Below are positions 1-5,077 of a DNA stretch of 5,846 bases, piece by piece (within the stretch, counting starts at the first letter, position 1; each line of letters begins with the position of its first letter). The DNA lies in NCBI GenBank assembly GCA_030633645.1, contig DAOVRY010000075.1:1-5846 (forward strand), in the 5' to 3' direction. The notes beneath the pieces are model-generated. The model had not been told where the DNA came from and ran no database searches. It was given only the letters and a program-made list of their open reading frames with translations. The position numbers were made by a program, and so were the translations under genes. Origin of the DNA: Pseudomonadota bacterium. Lineage in GTDB: Bacteria > Desulfobacterota > DSM-4660 > Desulfatiglandales > B25-G16.

Positions 1-1137
1 CAGGAATGCCTGGTGGAGAAGGCCCGGGTCTGCCTCAATAGTACATGGCCTACCACTCAGGTTGCCATTATTTACTATGACCCCCTTTTTGTCTAGTTCG
101 GGCCGGAGAAAAGTAACGTTTCTCTCAATAACTTCGCCCAGGGGGCAGTCTTGCAGGTCAGGCACCTGGGGGCGGGCAAAGTTAAGAAAGTCAGTTACGA
201 TATCATTAAGGCGCCCTGATTCCTCAATGATAATATTCGAAAGTTCTTTCTGGGCCTGGCTGTGTTCGGATTTCTCAGCCAACAATTCTGCGGTACTCCT
301 GATTATGCCCAAAGGATTTTTTATCTCGTGAGATACGCCAGCAACCATTTCACCGAGAAGAGCCAACCGCTCCGCTTGATTCAGTTGATCCTCCAACAGC
401 TTCTGTTCCCGAGCCCTTCTTGCAAGAGTATGTTCAGCCTTTCTCACCACCAGCAGAAGGGCCAGAAATATGAGACACATAACCACAAGAGATACACCAA
501 AGATAAGATATCTGAATCTGAGTATTGACTCATATTCTCCTGTCATATCTTGGGTTAACTCAAATACACCCAATATGCCTATAGAAGAATAGGGGGGTTC
601 TGCCTTGAAGGGGATAAAAGTTTTAAGCTTCTTTTCCTTTGCAAAATCAAGGAGCCAGGTACCAAAGATCGAATCTTCCCGAGATATCAAACGGGAGCTG
701 TACTTGCCCTCAAGGGCAATTTTGTATCCCATGCCTCCTCTGCCAGTTAATCCAACCAAATCGCTGTTAGTGCTATAGGCAATTTGCCCCTTCTCGATAT
801 CATATATATTGACGTTTTCTACGTTGAAGGAGTGAATCGTGGTCCTGACGATCTTGTCCATCAGATCGAATTGTTCCTTTTGTCTCAAGCTTATCGCCCC
901 GTATCGGTACCTCACCGGGACGTTGAAATAGTGAAATACCTGATGGTTCAAATTATTTGCTATGAGCAGCGCATGATTTTCATAGGTATTCATTAAAACC
1001 TTGTTAGCCCGCTGGGAAATGACCATTGAGAGGACGAAGGTCGAAACGGTAAGGATCACGAAACTGGTATAGGCAAAAAACTTTACCAGTCGAAACCGTT
1101 TCGTCTCAGGTTGGATTGTTTTCGAATTTTGTTCCAT
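1..1137 (-). CDS. Membrane sensor histidine kinase, N-terminal 379 residues (cut by window edge)
   Basis: Senses a signal outside or at the membrane and passes phosphate from a histidine to a response regulator not seen here. The frame is open without stops from ATG at 1137 to the window edge. Hydrophobic segments lie at about residues 19-41 and 210-231. The roughly 165 residues between them should be periplasmic and look like a Cache/PAS-like sensor fold (inference; no motif proves it). A charged, probably coiled-coil linker (about 232-260) leads to the HisKA H-box SHEIKNPLG, with phospho-acceptor His270, followed by a second dimerisation helix. The sequence stops at ADPGLLHQAFL, just before the expected ATPase N-box, so the catalytic domain is outside. 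No clear HAMP domain is visible. The layout suits the NtrB/ZraS/AtoS type of kinase. The start is supported by GAGG about 11 bases upstream on the minus strand, a weak site. The partner and signal cannot be told. Confidence 0.93.
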   Translation of the reverse strand, partial: MEQNSKTIQPETKRFRLVKFFAYTSFVILTVSTFVLSMVISQRANKVLMNTYENHALLIANNLNHQVFHYFNVPVRYRYGAISLRQKEQFDLMDKIVRTTIHSFNVENVNIYDIEKGQIAYSTNSDLVGLTGRGGMGYKIALEGKYSSRLISREDSIFGTWLLDFAKEKKLKTFIPFKAEPPYSSIGILGVFELTQDMTGEYESILRFRYLIFGVSLVVMCLIFLALLLVVRKAEHTLARRAREQKLLEDQLNQAERLALLGEMVAGVSHEIKNPLGIIRSTAELLAEKSEHSQAQKELSNIIIEESGRLNDIVTDFLNFARPQVPDLQDCPLGEVIERNVTFLRPELDKKGVIVNNGNLSGRPCTIEADPGLLHQAFL

Positions 1138-1235
1138 ACCCTCTACAACCTCGTCTGGCCTCGGTGTCTCCTCATCAGAAAATATTCAGCTATTCTGTCT
1201 CAGGCGGATCAGCATTCCACAAGAAACACGCTTGA

Positions 1236-1440
1236 GGTTAACAGGTTGCCCAAATGGAAATCCCTTTGAGCGGTCATTAAAACGTTTTCTAACAACAAAT
1301 CTTGGCGAAACGGAAGACAAGCGATGTCAACTGTTTAAGCCCTAAAGGCGAGTTTTGACATCGCCTGGAGGGAGCCCTAGATTTGTCAAAAAACGTTTTA
1401 GACTAAGAGAAAAGGAATTTCGGCAACAGTCTGTTGACTG
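1236..1440. repeat. Long imperfect inverted repeat (foldback), about 205 bp
   Basis: Fills most of the 325-bp gap between the cyclohydrolase stop and the kinase start, where I see no gene. Matching blocks pair in order around one centre near 1336-1343: GCGATGTCAA (1321-1330) with TTGACATCGC (1355-1364), perfect; AAATCT (1297-1302) with AGATTT (1379-1384), perfect; AAAACGTTTT (1279-1288) with its own copy at 1390-1399, perfect; AAATCCCTTT (1258-1267) with AAAGGAATTT (1411-1420), 9 of 10; TTGCC (1246-1250) with GGCAA (1422-1426); AACAG (1240-1244) with CTGTT (1431-1435). Small indels separate the blocks and the loop is about 24 bases. Either strand could form a long hairpin. It could be a MITE-like relic or a processing/termination structure after the cyclohydrolase. 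No convincing target duplication or T-run was found. Confidence 0.72.
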
Positions 1441-1462
1441 CTTATCTCCCGCAGCTGAACGT

Positions 1463-2059
1463 TTAATCGGGCCTTACCTTTCCGAGATAGTCACTGATTG
1501 CCCTATCGTAGTGCCAGGTAAGGTTAAAGACCTTTTTCGCCAGTTCAAATCGTGTTTCCAAGCTAGTTGTGCCAGATTCTGAGATTTCCCCTAACACCCT
1601 GGAATAATCAGATGGATCCGTTATAACGGTTACATCCTTGAAATTCTTGGCCGCTGATCGGATCATGGAGGGGCCACCTATATCGATATTTTCTACGGCC
1701 TCTTCAAGGGTGCATCCCTCCTTTGAAACCGTGAGTTCAAATTGATATAGATTAACAACGACCAGGTCTATACTCTTTATGCCGTGCTTTTCCATCATCT
1801 GAATGTCTTCCTGGTTATCTCTCCTTCCCAACAGTCCCCCATGTACCTTGGGGTGAAGCGTTTTAACTCGGCCATCCATCATCTCAGGAAAGCCGGTATA
1901 CTCAGATATATCCAAAACCTTTATTCCTCCATCCCTAAGTGTTCTTGCTGTACCCCCTGTTGACAGAATTTCAACACCCAGTTTCTCTAGAGATCGTGCA
2001 AACTCAACAATACCGCTTTTATCGGTCACACTGATCACCGCTGTAGATACCTTACGCAT
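1463..2059 (-). CDS. purH: Stand-alone IMP cyclohydrolase (N-terminal domain of PurH only)
   Basis: Catalyses the last step of IMP synthesis, ring closure of FAICAR to IMP, in the cytosol. The 198 residues match the MGS-like cyclohydrolase half of bifunctional PurH from end to end. They include the STGGTA phosphate-site loop (33-38), [20 protein letters not shown] (56-75, with Arg64 and Lys66 in the active-site stretch), VVNLY (101-105), and [16 protein letters not shown] (124-139). A usual PurH has about 520 residues. Here TAA follows VRPD, and no formyltransferase sequence such as RYGENPHQ appears downstream. A separate AICAR formyltransferase elsewhere in the genome is therefore expected; split PurH proteins are known in deltaproteobacteria. 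The ATG at 2059 is fixed by a strong AGGAGG (2067-2072, minus strand) 7 bases upstream. The gene is transcribed away from the phosphatase gene, and the mobile element lies 57 bp upstream of its start. Confidence 0.93.
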   Translation of the reverse strand: MRKVSTAVISVTDKSGIVEFARSLEKLGVEILSTGGTARTLRDGGIKVLDISEYTGFPEMMDGRVKTLHPKVHGGLLGRRDNQEDIQMMEKHGIKSIDLVVVNLYQFELTVSKEGCTLEEAVENIDIGGPSMIRSAAKNFKDVTVITDPSDYSRVLGEISESGTTSLETRFELAKKVFNLTWHYDRAISDYLGKVRPD

Positions 2060-2108
2060 ACCACATCCTCCTTTTGGTTACGATTAAAGGCTTTCTGAGC
2101 TCTTCAAT

Positions 2109-2116
2109 AGATATTT
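2109..2116 (+). repeat. Left copy of candidate target-site duplication AGATATTT
   Basis: An identical 8-mer is at 2443-2450. Each copy directly abuts an inverted end of the 326-bp element, as expected for a duplication made on insertion. The word is A+T-rich, so chance cannot be excluded. Confidence 0.55.
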
Positions 2117-2442
2117 GTAGCCGGTCACGGGTTCAGAGGTTCAATGGTTCAAGGTTCACCGCAAACCTACCTGCCATCCGTCGGGCACGGCTGAACAGTT
2201 GTTTCGTGAGTTCTGAACGGTCTTGCACCGAAGTTCAGAGTGAGCTTTACCTGGTCTTAGATCAATCTGAGTTTCTAGACATGTATGATCATGCTCGATG
2301 CACTAGTGCCATCGGTCGTGGTTTCATCCCGCGATACGTGTGGCGGGCTGGCCTACAAGCAAGGTCAACGAAAAAAAGATAACCCGACTCGGCTGAGCTA
2401 GTCGCAGGCTAAACGGTGAACCCTGAACCTGTGAACGCTTAC
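2117..2442. mobile_element. 326-bp non-autonomous (MITE-like) element with inverted ends and 8-bp direct repeat
   Basis: Sits between the divergent cyclohydrolase and phosphatase genes. The left end (from 2117) and the reverse complement of the right end (from 2442) both begin GTA and match at 15 of 19 positions without gaps, up to GGTTCA. After a 16-base insertion on the left, they match again at AGGTTCACCG versus GGGTTCACCG (9 of 10). Directly outside both ends lies AGATATTT (2109-2116 and 2443-2450), a good candidate target-site duplication. No transposase gene is inside. The one open frame over the region starts outside the element and has no recognisable protein character. A small palindrome, GCACTAGTGC, lies at 2300-2309. 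The mobilising enzyme is unknown. The insertion probably separates the neighbouring genes from older upstream regulatory DNA. Confidence 0.7.
2130..2158 (+). repeat. Four tandem GGTTCA units in the left end of the MITE-like element
   Basis: GGTTCA occurs at 2130, 2138, 2146 and 2153, a period of 8, 8 and 7 bases. The right end (2413-2442) carries only two comparable units on the other strand, so the two ends differ by about two repeat units. The units could be transposase binding sites or the product of slippage. Confidence 0.75.
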
Positions 2443-2450
2443 AGATATTT
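2443..2450 (+). repeat. Right copy of candidate target-site duplication AGATATTT
   Basis: Partner of the copy at 2109-2116, directly outside the right inverted end. Confidence 0.55.
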
Positions 2451-2569
2451 TATATAGAAACGTAAAAGGAGCAGCGTATTTTGTCAAGCTAAATAAGGCC
2501 TTGAATTTTGTGATGAGCCGTGCCATGCTGGATTTCGCTATTCTGAGAGTGAGGTTTTGCGAGGCAGGG

Positions 2570-3208
2570 ATGACAGAAATATATTTGGTGAGGCACGGAC
2601 AAACAGAGTGGAATACCCAACTCATATTCCGGGGAAGAAAAGATATCCCGTTGAATGAAAGGGGACATAAGGAGGCAAGGGCCATAGCCGGAGCCCTGAA
2701 AGATCGAAACATTGATGCTATTTACACAAGCCCACTCAGGCGAGCAGTTGAGACTGCCCAGCCAGTCGCAACACTTTTTGACCTTGAAGTAGTGCCTGTT
2801 CAGGGACTAATTGATATCGATTATGGTGAGTGGGAAGGTGTATCCCATCATGAGATAAAAAAGCGATACACTGATGAATATGCACAATGGGAACAAAGGC
2901 CAGAGTTGGTAAGATTCCCTCAGGGAGAAACGCTCGATGCGGTGAAAGAACGAGCCTTTGGTGCTTTAACAGATATTGTAAGAATAAATCCAGCCAGATC
3001 GGTCCTCATCATCTCTCATCGGGTCATAAACAAGGTCCTTTTGTGTGCGCTTTTGGGCCTCAGCAACGCACATTTCTGGGAGATCAGGCAAGATACCGGG
3101 TGCATCAATGTCATGGAGCACTCACGTGACCGGTTTGTCCTTTGTGCAATGAATGACACGTGCCATCTAAAAGAACTGACAGATGAGACAGCACAACCCG
3201 ATTTTTGA
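2570..3208 (+). CDS. Histidine phosphatase family protein (phosphoglycerate mutase / alpha-ribazole phosphatase type)
   Basis: A cytosolic phosphomonoesterase of the branch-1 histidine phosphatase superfamily, using a phospho-histidine intermediate. The 212 residues carry the catalytic YLVRHGQT (5-12; Arg8, nucleophile His9), the SPLRRAVETA segment (54-63) with a phosphate-binding arginine, DYGEWEG (84-90) with the likely acid Glu87, PQGET (117-121), and IISHR (147-151) with the second catalytic His150. The length is normal for GpmB, CobC and PhoE-like members. These cannot be separated by sequence reading alone, and no cobalamin genes are nearby, so the substrate is left open. The start chosen is ATG 2570, where the family homology begins, with GAGGCAGGG just before it. 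The same frame is open further upstream (ATG at 2501), but that stretch reads as unrelated sequence. It is divergent from the cyclohydrolase gene. Confidence 0.9.
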   Translation: MTEIYLVRHGQTEWNTQLIFRGRKDIPLNERGHKEARAIAGALKDRNIDAIYTSPLRRAVETAQPVATLFDLEVVPVQGLIDIDYGEWEGVSHHEIKKRYTDEYAQWEQRPELVRFPQGETLDAVKERAFGALTDIVRINPARSVLIISHRVINKVLLCALLGLSNAHFWEIRQDTGCINVMEHSRDRFVLCAMNDTCHLKELTDETAQPDF

Positions 3209-3286
3209 ATGAGGACATACTATATTTCCCCCTACACAAGAACCTTTGCTGCGATCATCAAAAAGTTAGGCCTTGTTGAAAGGTGA
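3209..3286 (+). CDS. Possible 25-residue peptide directly after the phosphatase gene
   Basis: The phosphatase stop TGA (3206-3208) is followed at once, in the same frame, by ATG and 25 codons up to TGA at 3284-3286. The peptide contains TFAAIIKKLGLVER, which looks protein-like, and the frame continues for a further 11 open codons after that stop. It has no Shine-Dalgarno site of its own; reinitiation at TGAATG would be needed. It may be a real small protein, the remnant of a longer gene, or chance. I do not recognise it. Confidence 0.25.
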   Translation: MRTYYISPYTRTFAAIIKKLGLVER

Positions 3287-3356
3287 GACCCTCGATCTCA
3301 CATTGAGGAAATCACATATTAAAAGCATCCTCGATTTTAGAACTCTTAGAAATCTC

Positions 3357-3385
3357 TTGACCTGTTGTCAAATCTAAGATACATC
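3357..3385 (+). promoter_or_regulatory. Candidate sigma70-type promoter and operator for the HTH-MNT-HEPN cassette
   Basis: TTGACC (3357-3362), a 17-base spacer, then TACATC (3380-3385), in a very A+T-rich stretch 68 bases before the HTH start codon. The -10 is a poor match. The -35 overlaps an inverted repeat, TTGAC-5-GTCAA (3357-3371), which could be the binding site of the cassette's own HTH protein (inference). The 230-bp gap from 3209 otherwise holds only the doubtful small peptide and a weak hairpin at 3283-3301. Confidence 0.4.
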
Positions 3386-3452
3386 TAATTGCAAAATAAT
3401 ACACTTAATTACACTAATTTCCTATCAAACAGATGATTATTTGGAGATTGTA

Positions 3453-3626
3453 ATGAAGGAGATATTAGACCTGAAAGAGGTGGCTCAATATTTAGGGTTA
3501 AATAAAAGGACGGTCTATAACCTGGTTAGGAAAGGGGAAATCCCGGGTACAAGGATTGGAAGACAATGGAGGGTAAAAAAAGAAAGTTTAGATCAACTCT
3601 TCAGAAACCCTAGAAAATCAAATTAG
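3453..3626 (+). CDS. Excisionase-family helix-turn-helix DNA-binding protein
   Basis: A 57-residue protein that is essentially one MerR-like winged HTH of the excisionase family. LDLKEVAQYLGLNKRTVYNL (5-24) forms the turn and recognition helix, and the wing is KGEIPGTRIGRQWRVKKESL (27-46). Such proteins bind DNA as small accessory or regulatory factors. The start chosen is ATG 3453, with GGAG (3443-3446) six bases upstream. A TTG at 3441 in the same frame overlaps that site and is rejected. It is the first gene of a cassette with an MNT and a HEPN gene, so a role as the cassette's repressor is likelier than phage excision; this is inference, since no integrase or attachment site is seen. The region is visibly richer in A+T than the phosphatase gene before it. 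Confidence 0.85.
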   Translation: MKEILDLKEVAQYLGLNKRTVYNLVRKGEIPGTRIGRQWRVKKESLDQLFRNPRKSN

Positions 3627-3774
3627 GGCTATTTTTGCCAGCAATCCTAGGCACATTAAGGTCTTAGATCATATAGTTAGGGGTGATAATAAACGTTTCA
3701 GTTTTGCCGACGAGTGTTTAATTGAAAAATATAACAGGAATCCTTTCAAGAGAAGACCTGGGGATCAGTTATGA
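3592..3774 (+). pseudogene. Open frame without a standard start codon, ATGA-linked to the MNT gene
   Basis: After a TAG at 3589-3591 this frame stays open for 60 codons and ends in a TGA (3772-3774) that overlaps the MNT start as ATGA. It overlaps the end of the HTH gene in another frame. The reading looks protein-like, for example RGDNKRFSFADECLIEKY and NRNPFKRRPGDQ near its end. Yet it contains no ATG, GTG or TTG, and no clear ribosome site. The options are the C-terminal remnant of a decayed gene once coupled to the MNT gene, an unusual start such as ATT (3622), or a frameshifted extension of the HTH protein. Slipping at the A-run 3575-3581 would hit the TAG, so any shift must occur after it. 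I do not recognise the family. Confidence 0.4.
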
Positions 3775-4127
3775 AAAATGAACTACGATATTTAAGCAAA
3801 AAGGAGAGGAAGGCGGTAAACTCCTTTGTGAAAGAGTTAGAAGAAAACTTGGGTGATTATATCTTAAATATACGACTCTTTGGCTCCAAGGTGAGAGGAG
3901 ATTTTTACAGGGATTCAGATATAGACATATTTATTTTAGTAAAAGAAAGGACCTCCGATATCGAAGACAGGGTGTCGGAAATAGAGGTGAATCATGACAT
4001 AGAATATGGGCTGCCTATATCTACTGTCCTCTATAGCCTATTTGAATATGAGAAAAATAAGGAGTTGGGTTCGTTTTTCTTCGAGAATGTGGAAAAAGAG
4101 GGAGTTATTTTATATGAGAAGGATTAA
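3771..4127 (+). CDS. Minimal nucleotidyltransferase (MNT) domain protein
   Basis: A 118-residue protein of the DNA polymerase beta-like nucleotidyltransferase superfamily. The signature GSKVRGDFYRDSDID (38-52) fits GS-X10-DxD, with metal-binding Asp50 and Asp52 on the strand DIDIFILV; the third acidic residue is less clear. In characterised HEPN-MNT pairs the MNT partner acts as the antitoxin and attaches AMP to the HEPN toxin. That role here is inference from order and family. Its ATG overlaps the TGA of the preceding start-less frame (ATGA), and its last 14 bases overlap the HEPN gene, pointing to translational coupling. GGGGAT (3760-3765) is a modest ribosome site. Small MNT proteins also occur alone or in other defence systems, so the biological role is not proven. 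Confidence 0.88.
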   Translation: MKNELRYLSKKERKAVNSFVKELEENLGDYILNIRLFGSKVRGDFYRDSDIDIFILVKERTSDIEDRVSEIEVNHDIEYGLPISTVLYSLFEYEKNKELGSFFFENVEKEGVILYEKD

Positions 4128-4518
4128 TCTAGCTAAATACAGGATAGAAAAGGCCCGAGAAAACCTTCAGGAGTCAGAGGACGCCTTGGACCAGGATCAT
4201 TTTGGGATGTCAGTAAATAGGAGCTACTATGCGATGTTTACATCTGCAAGGGCAATTTTGGCACTAAAAGAGTTAGATTCCAGTAAGCATTCTGGGGTAA
4301 TTGCCCTATTTAGCCAGTATATAATCAAGCCAGGGCTTTTCCCAAAAGAACTAGGCAAGTTCTTCAGAAAAGCAAAGAGGATAAGAGAGGATGCCGATTA
4401 TGGAGATTTTGTTGAAATAACCAAAGAGGATGCTCAGATGCAACTCGAGCATGCCAAGGAGTTTGTAGAGCAGGCGCAAAATTCATTACAAGAAATGATC
4501 AAAGATGCAAAAGGATAA
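4114..4518 (+). CDS. HEPN domain protein (UPF0332-like), partner of the MNT gene
   Basis: A 134-residue, all-helical HEPN protein; members are often RNases in toxin-antitoxin and defence systems. The family core is NRSYYAMFTSARAILALKEL (35-54), with REDADYGDF (91-99) as the second conserved patch and a long charged C-terminal helix. In many relatives the core reads NRxYYAMFHAAR, giving an RX6H catalytic motif. Here Arg36 is kept but the histidine position is Thr43, so RNase activity is doubtful; such variants do occur in the family. The start ATG 4114 has GGAG (4101-4104) nine bases before it and lies inside the end of the MNT gene (14-base overlap). An in-frame ATG at 4006 would add 36 residues that are merely the MNT gene read in another frame, so it is rejected. 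No terminator is seen after the stop. Confidence 0.86.
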   Translation: MRRINLAKYRIEKARENLQESEDALDQDHFGMSVNRSYYAMFTSARAILALKELDSSKHSGVIALFSQYIIKPGLFPKELGKFFRKAKRIREDADYGDFVEITKEDAQMQLEHAKEFVEQAQNSLQEMIKDAKG

Positions 4519-4533
4519 ACCCTAACGGGAAGA

Positions 4534-4699
4534 GAATGGGGCATGAGTATTTGAGTATTCTTCTCTTCTTGTTTTCTTTTATGGCCTCTTCTACTCTGCT
4601 CAGCCTACTATCAAATGCCTTTTCCCGTCCGCGCTTTTTTATACTTGAATACCAGGCACCAGAGCAGATGTCAGTAATAAATCATGCCTGACCCCATTC
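4534..4699. repeat. REP-like inverted motif pair (GAATGGGG...CATGA)
   Basis: GAATGGGGCATGA (4534-4546) is matched in inverted orientation by TCATGCCTGACCCCATTC (4682-4699), which has five extra bases, CCTGA, inside. TGACCCCATTC-like words are, from memory, common at the ends of REP-associated transposase loci in related genomes. The two motifs bracket a minus-strand transposase fragment. Just right of the second motif, CCGATCAAGTCGG (4707-4719) forms a short hairpin of a type often repeated between genes. Confidence 0.45.
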
Positions 4700-4892
4700 C
4701 TGATTCCGATCAAGTCGGGAGCACGGCTTTTGACTTTAGGGATTACAAAAAAGGGGATATTGATTCCAGGATCATTTCAGAGCTCCCTGTTCTCAACCCT
4801 CGTGACAGGTAAATGGCCACATTTCTCGGCTCATCACATGCATCTCTTTTCGATGTAATCAGAACATCCTTGTTCACCTGGAATAGCCTTCT
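4559..4892 (-). pseudogene. Decayed C-terminal (DnaA-like) part of a REP-associated tyrosine transposase
   Basis: There is no intact gene from 4519 to 5077. On the minus strand, a frame open from 4892 to 4743 reads RRLFQVNKDVLITSKRDA followed by DEPRNVAIYLSR. This strongly resembles the DnaA_C-like helix-turn-helix tail found on REP-associated (Y1/IS200-type) transposases. It then runs into unrelated codons and a stop. About 145 bp further on, in another frame (about 4654-4559), WYSSIKKRGREKAFDSRLSR and VEEAIKENKKR look like the next part of the same tail (the YSSVSS region and final helix). Roughly 85 bp more than expected lies between the pieces, including a REP-like hairpin, so the gene seems broken by insertion and frameshifts. 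The catalytic HUH and Tyr domain is absent. A third minus-strand open frame (5019-4834), without an ATG, is not recognised. The assignment rests on remembered family motifs. Confidence 0.5.
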
Positions 4893-5002
4893 CTATTGGA
4901 AGAGAATCAAATGTGGCAAACCCATTGAGCCCATTTCCAAAAATGTCAGTTAATAGGGAGGATCTCACCTCAGGCTTGCTATCTTGTGTGCCTATTAATC
5001 CC

Positions 5003-5031
5003 TTGACCAGTAATCCGTGCTAATCTATATT
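5003..5031 (+). promoter_or_regulatory. Sigma70-type promoter for the dehydratase gene
   Basis: TTGACC (5003-5008), a 17-base spacer, then TATATT (5026-5031): five of six matches to each consensus hexamer with ideal spacing, 46 bases before the start codon. This is the best promoter match seen in the window. No operator repeat is obvious beside it. Confidence 0.68.
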
Positions 5032-5077
5032 TTCTTACTTAATTAAAGGGAATTGGAGTCAAATGGAGGAGTAAAAG

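Noticed and set aside
62..528. Two overlapping plus-strand open frames
   Set aside because: They are antisense to the well-supported histidine kinase domain and have no homology of their own.
2130..2158. CRISPR-like array from regularly spaced GGTTCA
   Set aside because: The units are only 6 bases with 1-2 base gaps, so there are no spacers; they fit the inverted end of a small mobile element.
2074..2382. Plus-strand 102-residue open frame
   Set aside because: It starts upstream of the cyclohydrolase ribosome site and runs through the repeat-built end of the MITE-like element. It shows no protein family character and no ribosome site.
2501..2569. Longer start for the phosphatase gene
   Set aside because: The 23 extra residues precede the conserved family N-terminus (T-E-I-Y-L-V-R-H-G) and lack family resemblance; ATG 2570 has a GAGG-containing leader.
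2398..2712. Minus-strand 104-residue open frame
   Set aside because: It lies largely antisense to the start of the phosphatase gene and is a shadow of its codon usage.
3283..3301. Hairpin GTGAGA-7-TCTCAC as terminator of the phosphatase gene
   Set aside because: It has only six stem pairs and no T-run follows, so it does not meet the form of an intrinsic terminator.
3441..3452. TTG start for the HTH gene
   Set aside because: The GGAG ribosome site (3443-3446) overlaps this TTG and is correctly spaced for the ATG at 3453.
4684..4812. Plus-strand ORF of 42 residues starting ATGCCTGACCCC
   Set aside because: It reads smoothly, but its first third is the REP-like motif and the GATCAAGTC hairpin repeat, it lacks a ribosome site, and it is antisense to the transposase fragment.
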